From Leishmania infantum JPCM5 (Eukaryota > Euglenozoa > Kinetoplastea > Trypanosomatida > Trypanosomatidae), in the NCBI RefSeq assembly GCF_000002875.2, contig NC_009405.2, positions 695,900 to 759,899 on the forward strand: a stretch of 64,000 nt of DNA. The letters are read 5' to 3'. The position numbers were made by a program, and so were the translations under genes. Within the stretch, counting starts at the first letter, position 1, and every line of letters begins with the position of its first letter. A model generated the notes under the pieces. That model was given only the letters and a program-made list of their open reading frames with translations. It searched no databases and was not told the origin of the DNA. This document shows, in pieces, positions 1 through 10,139 of the stretch.

Positions 1-2218
1 AGGAGGCCGGTTTAGGTATGGAAAGAGGGGGACGGAAACGGCAGGCAAGAAAGGAATATTGCACCACATGCAAAAGGAGCAGCAGAGGGATGAGTAGCGG
101 GGACAGAGAAGAACGTGTGGCACACGCTAGACTCGTATAGGAATCAGGGAAATAGTGAGGAGCGTGAGGAGAGGGCCCACTGCGCTCCCCTTGCCCTCTG
201 TTCCTTACCCGGGCGACCTTCTTGGCCGACGGTGGCGCGCGGAAGTTGAGCTTATAGTTCCCCCACGCTATCTCTGGCGTATGATGCGAGACAAAAGAGG
301 CTGCCGCATACTCTCCATTAACGCAAAGCGGATCGGGTATGAGTCGTGCGGGGACGCCTCTCTCCGTCCCCTTCCCGTCCCCACGTCCACACCCCCGTGC
401 AGCTCCCTTCGCCCACCACCCACACTCGCCATCGAGCTGGGATAGCAGCGGTGGGCCGAGGCCAGAGTCTCAGCAAGCGCTCGCGCGTACAACCATTGCC
501 CTTGGGCAAAGTGAAGGTGGTTTGATGGGCGCCATCGCCTCTGACACGCGTCGTTTGTGTATCGCGTCGACTACCCTCTCTTATTTGCGGCGGTGGCCCA
601 TTCAGCATACGTGCGCACGCACACATACCCGCGCGGCTACCGAAAGTGCAGGCCGAGCATCGACCTTTAGCGAAGAAGCCTCTACAGGACGTCACGTGAA
701 CTCAGCAAAGAAAGATGAGATGCGCACCTCACAGTCACACGCGTGTGTGTGTGCGCGCACGTATGTGCACCTGCGCGGCAAAGAAAGCACACAGCTAAGC
801 ATAAAAAAGAGCTAAAGAAGATAAAGAAGAGTGAGTCGGCGACGGTTGGTAAAAGACAACCCAAGAACGGGAAGAGACGGGCGAAGACACGCACACATAC
901 ACACAACATTGAAGAGCTGAAAAATGAAAAGGAGAAATCACAGAGAGAGAGAGACGGATACAGGCACAGGAGCTCCGCTGAGCGACGCTCTCCGCCACTA
1001 GCGCATCTAGGCGCGCCAGCTGTACGTTGGAGAATGCATGTGGCTGAGTGGAGGTAAGAGCAAGTGAGAGATGTCAAGGAAGATGCGGGGAGGCGATGAA
1101 AAGCCGTAAAGGGAGGGATAGGAAAGGGCGAAGGGGTGTCAGCGCACACGAAGCCATCCAATGTGTGGGGCATCAGTAGTGGGACGTAGTGACAGCGCAT
1201 GGTTACATAGCCAGCCTCCTCCCCCTTTGCCTCCCTCACTACCCCTCACCTTCGAGGCGCCCTGTCCTCCTCTTCTTATCGCTTGCTCCTCGGCCCCCCA
1301 ACCACCGAAAACAGTCGCAGTGTTACTACCTTTCCACTCATCCATCATCGCTCCTCCTCACTCTCCCTGCGCCAATCAGTCCGTCAGCCGTACAACGCGT
1401 ACACAGACATACGCACACACCTGTGGTCACTCAGCAAAGACGCCACAAACGCACGGAGAGAGAGCAAAGGCAGAGTGAATGTAAAATAACGAAAAAGAAA
1501 AGAGAAGAACGGAGCTGTTGGCATCCCCCCTCCTCCTCCAAAGTACAGAAACACGTACAGCACTCCTCAGCGAACTATAAAAAAAACACACAAAGAACTG
1601 GAGAGGGACACTGTACCTGCAGGTGGTTGCCAACAGACAGAAAGACACGCATTCGCCAACGCGAACCTCACTTGAATTTCTGCTGCCACAGCGCCCTCCC
1701 CCCCGACATACGCACAAGACCGTCTCCGCCTCACCTTCGCACACACATGCACTACGAAGCAGCGACACTCCAGAGGTTGGAGAGCACTAACAAAACAATG
1801 AAACGGTGAAAGGCGCGCACAGGTGCTCGCAATCAACCCACACATCGGCAGCGGGACGGAGAACAAAAGCAAAAACAAAAATGCCAACCCACCACGAGCG
1901 AGAAGAGCGCCATAGCGGAAGGGGGCGTTGGTGGGTAGAGAAGTCAGACAAGAACACGTGCATACGCACGAGGAAAGCAACAAAATGAGCGCGCGAACGA
2001 GAAAAAAAAGAAGAACGCCACACAATCTACCAGTCAGCAGTAGTAGCAGTTGCCGCAACAGCACATCACATAGACTTTGGGAGGTAGACAGCAATGGAAG
2101 GGAGAGAGGGGGCGTAACGGCGAATGCCAATGTGGACTGTGAAGACAAATAATGTCAGTAAGGGGGTCAATATTTCTTTTTCGCGCGCTGCTTTTTGCTC
2201 TTTCTCGTTGTTCTACCG
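1..2218. other. Non-coding spacer at left edge
   Basis: No convincing gene on either strand. The sequence is purine-rich on the plus strand (pyrimidine-rich on the transcribed minus strand) with GT/CA runs, as expected for the 3' UTR of the ubiquitin-fold gene and the splice region of the next gene to the left. Open frames here are low-complexity S/R/H-rich shadows. Confidence 0.6.
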
Positions 2219-2704
2219 CTACATAACGCAGCAGCAGCTATCCTTCTTCACCTCATGCCCCTCGCCCGAGTTACCGCCCTCCGGCGTGCTGCTCACCTTG
2301 TGTTTTTCCCTCTTCGAGTTTTCGGCCGGCGGGGCGCGGTTCCCCTGGATGACCATGTGCACCAGCACCGAAGGTTTCTGCATCTCGTCATTCGTATCTC
2401 CAACTTTCGTGTCGCCCGACACAAGGCACGCCTCCCGCTCCGAGGCCGTGAGATGCCGCGTCAGCGAGTCACCATCATTCAGCACGCGCCCTGCCTTGAG
2501 CACGCGGATCCCCGACTCGGAAATGCGCTCCGCCAGCTCCTTCATATCAGCTGGCCAGTTCGAGCGGAACTGCGCCTTCACCATCTCGATTGTAGTGTCA
2601 CAGCCGTTCGGCTGCTTGAGGGCAACAAAGTCGTGCACCACACGTCCCGAGTAGGTGGACGGGCAGGCGCCCGTCAGAACGTATCGAATGCGCACACGCT
2701 CCAT
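2219..2704 (-). CDS. Prenylated ubiquitin-fold protein (MUB/UBL3-like)
   Basis: 161 residues from the ATG at 2704; a longer in-frame extension to 2794 is low complexity and less likely. Residues about 3-115 look like a ubiquitin-like beta-grasp with the R-V-L-K-A-G-R-V-L-N-D turn typical of UBL3/MUB proteins. A charged linker follows, and the protein ends in S-C-C-C-V-M. The last four residues form a CaaX box (C-C-V-M), with an extra Cys that could be palmitoylated. In animals and plants this family is membrane-tethered by prenylation and docks ubiquitin E2 enzymes or sorts proteins to vesicles. Here I infer membrane anchoring only. It is the most distal gene of the left array in this window. 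Confidence 0.75.
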   Translation of the reverse strand: MERVRIRYVLTGACPSTYSGRVVHDFVALKQPNGCDTTIEMVKAQFRSNWPADMKELAERISESGIRVLKAGRVLNDGDSLTRHLTASEREACLVSGDTKVGDTNDEMQKPSVLVHMVIQGNRAPPAENSKREKHKVSSTPEGGNSGEGHEVKKDSCCCVM

Positions 2705-4393
2705 CGCTACTGCAGGGCACTCCTTAGCACGTGTGCGTGTGCGTGCTCCAGCAACGTCGAGGAGGCGCAGAGAGCGACTGAAACACCCACGCACACTTAC
2801 AAGCAGTAAAGGGCTGGATGAGCCTCACAAGGGAGAGGGGGGAGAAAGCAACTGAAGGATTGACAGGGGGATGGTACAGCGCGCAAACGCCCTGCTGATT
2901 CGCAAGGGGGGGGGGGCAGCCGCACCGAAATAGACGTGCGGTGTGATAATAGATGTAGGTGTTGGGTATACGTGTGCGTGCGTGTGTATAAAGAGATACA
3001 AGTGCAAGCGCAGCGGTGGAGGTGCAGATGGAGGTGGACGGGAGAGATCCAGGGAGAAAGCGCGCGCGGAAAGGGCCAGGTGACTGACGACGATAATGTC
3101 TGCACAAGTCAAACACTTCGACAACTTAAGCACACTGACTGGGTACTTGTCAATGGAGAACAAACGCGCGCGCACACGCACACGAAGAACAGGCCAAAAT
3201 AACGGAGAAGTCGAACGGTGAATAGGCAAAGAAAGAAAAATGAGAGCGAACGCGAATGGCAAGCAGAGCAATGAGGGAGACGACGGCGATGCAAGGGAAA
3301 AGCAGTGGAACGGGGATAAAATGGTGATATTTATGCAGAGGGTGGAAGGTGGAAGTACTGCCGCCAGTGGATGTGCGGCGATTGGGTATGATGCACCTGT
3401 TGTGCGGTGTGTGCTGTGTTTGAGCGGGTGGGTGTTGTTGGGTGGACGCAAGGGAGCGTGAGTGAGTGTTGTTCTCTGCACGGGTGTGCGAGAGAGGGAG
3501 GGAGGGTGGAGGTGCAAGAGAGTAAGGCAGCAATCGACACACACACAAAAAAGAATGCGTTCGTTAAGGTGGGGTGGAGGAGGGGGAGGAGGCCGAGTGG
3601 AGAGACACACAATCATCAAAGATGCGGCCAGAAGTGGAAGAGATCGCTCCCTTACATGTACGCGCACACCTCTACATATACCGGCTGCTCTGCAGCCATT
3701 CGAGTAGGCACTGTTTTGCCGACTCGCATGCACTAATACCGTGCTTCGCTGCGGCCTCGACACTGCAGCACACGCAGACACCAGACATGGCCACCGCGAC
3801 AGACAGCACGGCGCGCACTCACTGTGGTGATTTCTGTACGGCAGTCGCTGAACCTCCTCCGCATTGGGCTCGACTCCTCGATGTTGTGCCGCTGTTTTTC
3901 CCTTAAGTGGTCGGGGACGCAAAAAGAAAAAAAAGCGCACATTAGCGCAACTTGCCACTTGCACGCCAATCCATTCTGGCCAACCATACGTGGCCCGATG
4001 CCTCCTACCACCCTCTTGCATCGACTCTGGAATACGCCCACATGCACATGTGCAGGGAAGAGCAGGGGAGGGTAGGACAAGGATGAGGAGGAAGGGGTGC
4101 TCCTCCCTTTATTGTCGGTGGCTCTAGGAAGGCCCACCACGAGAAACGCTTCTCTTTCCCCGACAGCACGACGAGAAATAGAAAACCTGTGATAAGGCCA
4201 CAGCAGATAAGACAAAGGACCGACGGCGGAGGCAGGACAAGCGGTGTGCGTGCGTGAGTGTTGCGCACTTTTCACAGCTTTCGACGTGAATCGTCGACAA
4301 ATCGACGGACAAGCCGCATCGCTTGAAGCGTTTGTGCACAAACGCACGCGAAGGCTGCCTCCAAAGGAGAGCGCCGCTCTCCCTCCACCGCTA
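2705..4393. other. Intercistronic spacer
   Basis: No gene seen. It holds an 11-base G run near 2911-2921 and GT/CA-rich stretches. The minus strand is pyrimidine-rich towards 2705, consistent with 3' UTR of the PPR gene followed by the splice-acceptor region of the ubiquitin-fold gene. Confidence 0.6.
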
Positions 4394-5416
4394 TCAGAAG
4401 GCCTTGCGCCCCGCCTCGTTCGTGTACTCGGGTGCATCTGGGAAGGTGGTAGGGGCACGGTACGATGGTCCATTGTAGTCGTGGCGCAGCATACCATTGA
4501 ACTTCGCCCACGGCTGCCGCCGGGTCTTGGTGTACACCGTGCCAGTGAGCTCCTTACCGCTGTGCACACGCGCACGCACCTGTTGCATAATGAGGTCGTG
4601 GCGGCTAATGAACTTGCTCTCGCTGCGATGCCAGCCCCATATGGCCCACATGTCACGAGGCATTGGCTTGGCGCCTTCCTCGTTAACGGAAAGGTACCCG
4701 GACGAGGCAGTGAAGGAGCCCAAGCGATCCAGCTGGTCCATCCACATCCTGAACTCTGTGTCCATGCGCATGACAGACTGCATCGCCCCATCCTTCACGG
4801 CCCGCTTGAAGTACGCCTCGCTCTTCTCGGGTGGAAGGCCGCACAGCTTCGCCGCCAGCATCATGTTCACATAACTCTGAGCGTTGGGCTCCAGCCCCAA
4901 CGTTTCCATCTCCTTGAATAGCTGCTCCGTCTGCTCGTAGTTCTTGGCAAAGGCGGCAGCCTGCATAACGGCGTTGTAGATGTAGTGGTCGGCACCGTAG
5001 CGCTTAAGATAGTGCCGGAACACATCCAGAACTCGCTCCATGTTCTCCTTCGGCGCTTTCTCCACCACCGGCAGCAGCGTAATGATCGTCTTCTCGCAGT
5101 GGAGCTTACCCCAATAGGGCTCATCACGCGCGTGAACGTACAGGCGCCACGCCGCCTCGGGCGTCACCTCGAAGTTGTCGCCGGCGTTGTAGAATCCGAT
5201 GTCCTTCGGCCACTTGGTGTAGCCCAGCGCGTTGAACTGCCGCTCTTGCCAGTTGTTAGGGTGTCGACGTGGGTGCACCAGCGCTAAGGGCACAAACTGG
5301 CTCAGCTTCGCATCTGAGATCTTTGGCCGCCAGGCCAGGTTCTTGCCACCACGTCGGGTGCGACCAGGATTGTGAGTCCACCCCTTCTTCAACGCAATCT
5401 CAGTGCGGCGCAGCAT
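4394..5416 (-). CDS. PPR-repeat protein, probably mitochondrial
   Basis: 340 residues from the first in-frame ATG at 5416 (the frame opens four codons earlier with GTG). At about residues 143-182 there is a good pentatricopeptide repeat: Y-I-Y-N-A-V-M-Q-A-A-A-F, then E-Q-L-F-K-E-M-E-T-L-G-L-E-P-N. A second helical pair follows. The basic N-terminus (M-L-R-R-T-E-I-A-L-K-K) fits a mitochondrial presequence. Trypanosomatid PPR proteins mostly bind mitochondrial RNA, and many belong to the mitoribosome or its assembly intermediates. The conserved-looking W/Y-rich flanks suggest a structural subunit of that kind, but this is inference. Only one or two repeats are clear. Confidence 0.8.
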   Translation of the reverse strand: MLRRTEIALKKGWTHNPGRTRRGGKNLAWRPKISDAKLSQFVPLALVHPRRHPNNWQERQFNALGYTKWPKDIGFYNAGDNFEVTPEAAWRLYVHARDEPYWGKLHCEKTIITLLPVVEKAPKENMERVLDVFRHYLKRYGADHYIYNAVMQAAAFAKNYEQTEQLFKEMETLGLEPNAQSYVNMMLAAKLCGLPPEKSEAYFKRAVKDGAMQSVMRMDTEFRMWMDQLDRLGSFTASSGYLSVNEEGAKPMPRDMWAIWGWHRSESKFISRHDLIMQQVRARVHSGKELTGTVYTKTRRQPWAKFNGMLRHDYNGPSYRAPTTFPDAPEYTNEAGRKAF

Positions 5417-6249
5417 TCTCTTTTCCACCCAATCTTACCATTCTTCGCACCCTTTTTCCCCGCGACGTAACAAATGACAGTGGGGGAAGTGGTCCACATC
5501 ATAGCGCGTGTGACGTGTGTGCGTGGCGTGTAAGCACGACGGTAGTGGAGTTGCGGGGTAAGAGATGGGCAGGGCATGCCATACAGTGCGACATCAGTGA
5601 GAAAGTGGGGAGGGAAAGGATGAACAGGATGGACGATGCAGTGCCGGCGAATACGCGAGATCAGACCCGCACAGGGTGGCAGCGACAGAGGGGAGAGGGG
5701 GAGGTTCCCTACGTGTGCGCATGAGTCAGTGCTTTGGCGTCCCGTCCTTGCCGCTAGGGGGCAGAAGGGCGGAACGGGTGAAGGGCGTGCAGGACGTTTC
5801 CAGTCATGTCCGTTACTCGCACGCAACGACGACACTTACGCACATGCAGAGAAGCGTAACTGTGGCAGCGCAATTCTTTCCTCCCCCCCGCCTGCCGTAT
5901 GCACAATGGGCAAAGACACAACTAGGAGTACGCACTGTATCACATCTCGCGATGCGCGTGCGCGTGTCACTTGTGTGCCAGTTGCTCTGGCTCTTAATGT
6001 TTTTCGATGTGCAAGCATGATTAGCACGCGAATAATGGCAATGAGGGATGCACGCACGAAGAGGAGTAGCGGAGGAAGTTGAGGGGTGGGGGAGGAGCGC
6101 GTCGATGGGGCGATCGCCAAATCTATTGTCGTTTAGCCTAACAGCGCAGCCAATGCCGAGAGCAAGCGAGCGAGAGTAGAGTCAAAGCAGCAGTCACATC
6201 AAGAAGTGGGAGGGCGAGTAGGAGAGAGAGGGGGAGAGAGGGAGAGGCG
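5417..6249. other. Intercistronic spacer
   Basis: No gene recognised between the PPR gene and calcineurin B. Low-complexity UTR-like sequence, with purine-rich (minus-strand pyrimidine-rich) stretches at about 6200-6245. Confidence 0.55.
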
Positions 6250-6777
6250 CTAAAAGTGCAGGTTCAGCCGATCGCCAAAGTCGCTGTTTACGGCCAGCGC
6301 CTCAAACTCCTCAAACGTAATGTAGCCGTCCCGATCAGCATCCGCCTCGATGAATGTCTTGTCCACAATCTGCTGCAGCTGCATCTGGGAGAGGTTCACC
6401 CCAACCATGATGCTGAGCATTTGAAAGAGGTCCTTGTTGCTTATGCGGCCGTCACCGTCGATGTCGTACATCTTGAACGTGAACCGCAGCTTATCTTCCT
6501 TCGAGGTCGCCGAGGAGAGCACCGCTAGTGCCCGCACAAAGTCCCCAAAGTCCACCGTGGAGTCGCCGTCCGTGTCCATCACCGCCAGCACCCTGTCGAC
6601 GAGTGGGTTGGAGGCTAGTGCAGGGATCGAGTTGAACTCCGCTCGAGTGATCTTGCCAGACTTGTCCTTGTTCAGCTTGGAAAAGCTCTTGTACAGCCGC
6701 TGCACTTGCGCGTCCGTGAGCGCCGTGGACTCGCGGATGTTCTGCAGCTCCTCCGCTGTGAGTGGAATCTCGTTCAT
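6250..6777 (-). CDS. CNB: Calcineurin B regulatory subunit
   Basis: 175 residues, the usual size of calcineurin B. Four EF-hands are visible. The loop at 36-47 is degenerate at position 1 (Asn). The loop at 68-79 has D-T-D-G-D but Ser at position 6 and Asp at 12. The loop at 105-116 (D-I-D-G-D-G) is good, and that at 146-157 (D-A-D-R-D-G...E) is canonical. In the family this subunit binds the catalytic CnA phosphatase and makes it responsive to Ca2+/calmodulin; in Leishmania the pathway is linked to temperature stress and differentiation. The start is ATG at 6777. The protein begins M-N-E, so it lacks the Gly2 needed for the N-myristoylation seen in animal and fungal calcineurin B. Confidence 0.92.
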   Translation of the reverse strand: MNEIPLTAEELQNIRESTALTDAQVQRLYKSFSKLNKDKSGKITRAEFNSIPALASNPLVDRVLAVMDTDGDSTVDFGDFVRALAVLSSATSKEDKLRFTFKMYDIDGDGRISNKDLFQMLSIMVGVNLSQMQLQQIVDKTFIEADADRDGYITFEEFEALAVNSDFGDRLNLHF

Positions 6778-7499
6778 TGTCGACGTCGCTCACAGACTGA
6801 CATGCGTCCAATTTGCGTATTTGGGCGAGACAGAAAGACGCCAAGGATGTGGTATGGAAAGGAGGAGGAAAATGAGCGGCTGATGTGGTCGAATGCACCA
6901 CGAATACGTCGCGCTTCAGGATGCACAGATGCAAAAACAGGGAGAGGCCCAAGAGCGTGTGTGTGTTATGAAAAATTTACAGGCGAGACAAGCGAGAGTG
7001 AATTCCATACGCGTGCGCCCTCACTCAAGCGCATGCGGCGGGGAGCAGAAGCACGCGCGGATAGGGAGAGGGAAAGCCTCATCAGAGGGCCGCTGTGCCT
7101 GCGAGATATCTGTAGCACACACATGTGTCGTCCGCAAACGCCAACACAGCAACACAGAAGTTGTGGATGCTGGCCTGTACGGAAGGCGAGAGGGCAACAG
7201 CCGCAGAGCGCGTTTCAGGTTGCCCCTCGGGCACGGATACAGACATTAAGAAGAAACGTGCGCATCACACCAATGAAGTGAGCAGGTGAATAAGGTGCAG
7301 GCAAAGAAGAAAACAAAAAAGGAAGGAGAGGAGGAGGCTGATGTACATGGCAGGCAAAAGAAGAGGAGAGGTGTCGGGGGGGGGTACGCATGCGCATTTA
7401 ACAGCGCGCTTTCTGGTCGCAATGCATGTCCCCCTTTCTCTCGAAGAGCTACTACACACCCACACCTCTTCACTCCTCGCTCGCGTGAAAGGGTGTGTA
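6778..7499. other. Intercistronic spacer
   Basis: No gene seen. UTR-like sequence between calcineurin B and the EF-hand-like hypothetical. A 9-base G run lies near 7377-7385. Confidence 0.55.
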
Positions 7500-8495
7500 C
7501 TACAGAGAGCTGCCGTCGAGGTCTAGCGAGCAGGCCGCGGTGTAGATGGCGGCAGCGCTGCACAACGCTGCGCGGATAGCGGTACGTGAAGCCAAAGGAG
7601 GCAGAAGTGGAAACGCATCCGCGCTCCTCTCGCTCTCCATACTAATGACAGCGGCGAAACGCTGCCACTGGTCGCGTAGATTGCCATAGGTGCGCTGCAC
7701 GGCCCAGGCCGCCAGTACGTCCGGGTAAAGAGCCTCTGCAGGCACGGCACCCTTGACGTCCGTGTCAAAGGCCCCGAACAGCGCCTCCACGTTGGAGTTC
7801 AGCCGAGGGTGGTGACGGTGCTCGATCAACAGAGTGAAAATCGCCAACGCCTCTGTGGTGTCGCTATCGGCATTGTACGACGGCAGCGAGGTAAACATCG
7901 TGTCAGCGTACTTGGTACTGAGCACCTCCGCAGGTCCGATGAGCGCGAGCAGTTCGCGGAAGCCCTCTCGGCTGAGCCGGTCTTCCTCTCCTGCCGCAGC
8001 AAACGACAACACGCGGCCCGTGACCTTTACGAGAGCCGAGTACACCGTCGGAAGGGAAACAGCGGACGCGTAGCCCACAAGAGGGTGCAGCTGCGCCGAT
8101 GGCTCCAACGTTTTTGTCATACTGCAATCATCGCCAGTGATCAAGCCATGCATGTTGCGCTTCGTCACAGTCGCTGCTTTCGGTAGGAGGTGCATCTCGA
8201 ACTGGCGCAGCTTCGCATTGGTGCGCTCACGAAACAGCTCCTCGCGCTTCGCAGCCGGAATCCTGTGAACCGGTGGGCGCAAAGATCGCAAGAAGTAGTC
8301 ATAGGAGCTCTCGAAGGGCTCGCTCGGCGTCGGCCCGGACGCTGGTGATGCGATCGCTGCGGTGGTGTCGGTAGTAGTGCCGGCACAAGCGCCATCCTCC
8401 GGCACCCGCTCCTTCCGCCATACTCCTGTCTTGGGATGATACCGGTACCTAGGAAGAGGCGGTGCGTGGAGCGGGGAATGGGGAGGCGTCGGCAT
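7500..8495 (-). CDS. Hypothetical protein with degenerate EF-hand-like segment
   Basis: 331 residues if it starts at the ATG at 8495 (M-P-T-P-P-H-S-P). The frame stays open to 8762, but the extra part is low complexity. After a proline-rich N-terminus comes a compact Y-R-Y-H-P-K-T-G-V-W motif, then E/R-rich helices. A segment near the end (E-A-L-F-G-A-F-D-T-D-V-K-G) resembles a decayed EF-hand, preceded by a helical pair resembling another. This layout recurs in kinetoplastid flagellar or calmodulin-like proteins. I do not recognise the gene and assign no function. It lies between two signalling genes, calcineurin B and the kinase. Confidence 0.65.
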   Translation of the reverse strand: MPTPPHSPLHAPPLPRYRYHPKTGVWRKERVPEDGACAGTTTDTTAAIASPASGPTPSEPFESSYDYFLRSLRPPVHRIPAAKREELFRERTNAKLRQFEMHLLPKAATVTKRNMHGLITGDDCSMTKTLEPSAQLHPLVGYASAVSLPTVYSALVKVTGRVLSFAAAGEEDRLSREGFRELLALIGPAEVLSTKYADTMFTSLPSYNADSDTTEALAIFTLLIEHRHHPRLNSNVEALFGAFDTDVKGAVPAEALYPDVLAAWAVQRTYGNLRDQWQRFAAVISMESERSADAFPLLPPLASRTAIRAALCSAAAIYTAACSLDLDGSSL

Positions 8496-10139
8496 CGACG
8501 GCCAACGTGCGGGAGTCTCCCTCACGGCTCTTCGTTGTTGGCCTCGCCTCGCCTTCTCTTTGTGAGCGCCGTGATCGGTGCAGCGCTCGCTCTCGCCAAA
8601 CGTAAAGAGGGAAAACGCACACGCGTCTGCGCTTGTTGTTGATGCCACGTGCGGCTGCAGTGTCGGGAGGCACTGAGGGAGGCGCGAGAGAGGGTAAGGC
8701 CCGATGTGGCCGAGTTTCGGCACGAATACTGCACCTGCTGTAGAGCAGATACGACGCACCAAGAGAGAGGGAAGAGGAGAGCGAGCAAAGTGGGCAGCCG
8801 CGGCAGCAGTCGCAGTGCGATGAGCAGCATTGGCAGCGCGTGTCGAGGGGGAGCGCTTTGGAGGGCGGGAAGAGAGGAGCAGCCGCGGTCTTCCGTTTTG
8901 TGTTCATCGGCGCAAGCACACGCAAACGGCAATAACGATAGCAAGAGAGAGCGAGAGAGAGACAAGCGCACATCACACATGCACGCGCGCACACACACAT
9001 GTTTGAGGGCATGGCACGAAACAGAATGGCGAGTCACCACAGAGAAAGAGAAGAGAATGTAGATGGGGCCTCAGGGCAATAATAGTACACGCGCACCGGC
9101 CAACACACGCACTCATCGCAAATGGGTGCACTTAGTGAGCTGCGCACTGGTGCCGTCATAGGGAGAGGCGACGGCATCAAGAAGAACGAGGAAGAAAAAC
9201 AAAAAAGAAGCGGCGCACATCAATGGAGAGAAAGGGATGACGCGAGAATGGAGCCGCAGCACCGCTGAGCGGAGCCCCCTGAGGGTGTGTCTGTGTCTGT
9301 GTGTGTCAGTGGAGAAAGCCATGAAATGATAAGAGAAAACAAGTAGCAGCAGGCACTCAGCGAAAAAGAGAAAGTGTGAGGGAGACGTGGTGTGTATAAG
9401 ACGGAAAGGAGCAACAGAGGCTGGCAAAGTTGGAGGGTGGAGGTGGTGATGCGCTGATGCGGAGGGATGAGAGGGTCGACGCCACCGTCGTCGTGGTGCT
9501 AGTGCGTGCCGTCCCCTCGGCGGTTTTGACAAGAAAGTAATGGGAGCCGGCTCAGAGAAAAGGAAACGAAAAACAGAAGATAGGCGCTGAAGCGCCCTGC
9601 GTCATCGTCCCTCACATGTTCGACGCTAAAAGCAGCAACAATACCGACGACAACCGCAGCAGTAGTTGCAGCATGCAAGAATGGATACACGCATGCACCA
9701 CGGCCACCACCGTCGCAAATACATACACATACATGAAAAATGGGGAGACCACAAGGAAACGCGCACAAGGCGCACACACATACACGTGTGCATGCATTCA
9801 CCGAGAGAGTTGAAGCGAAGAAGAGTCAGAGGGAGAGAGGTGAGAGAACAGCGAGAAGAAAAAGGAAAACAGTGATATCTAATATGAGGGGGCAGAGAGA
9901 GACGCGCAAACAAGGAGCGGGGTGTGTGGGGAGGGAGAGGAGACAACACGGACGGCGCCTCTTATACCGACATTGTGTGACGTTGTGCATGTGCATATAT
10001 ACTCAAGCGAATAAAAGGCGTTTGGGTGAAAGCAGCACACAGCGGAGAATGAGAAGCAACGCCGCGAGAGGAAGGGACTCATGGATGGAGAGGCAGCCGC
10101 AGCGTCAGAAACACCTCCAAGAGCCAGAGATAAAGACCA
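8496..10139. other. Intercistronic spacer
   Basis: No gene recognised over about 1.6 kb. GT/CA-rich low-complexity sequence. The part next to 8496 would be 5' UTR of the hypothetical gene, and the part next to 10139 the 3' UTR of the kinase. Confidence 0.55.

Noticed and set aside
1..2200. Several frames of 60-200 codons at the left edge
   Set aside because: Low-complexity, GT/CA-derived peptides with no family resemblance.
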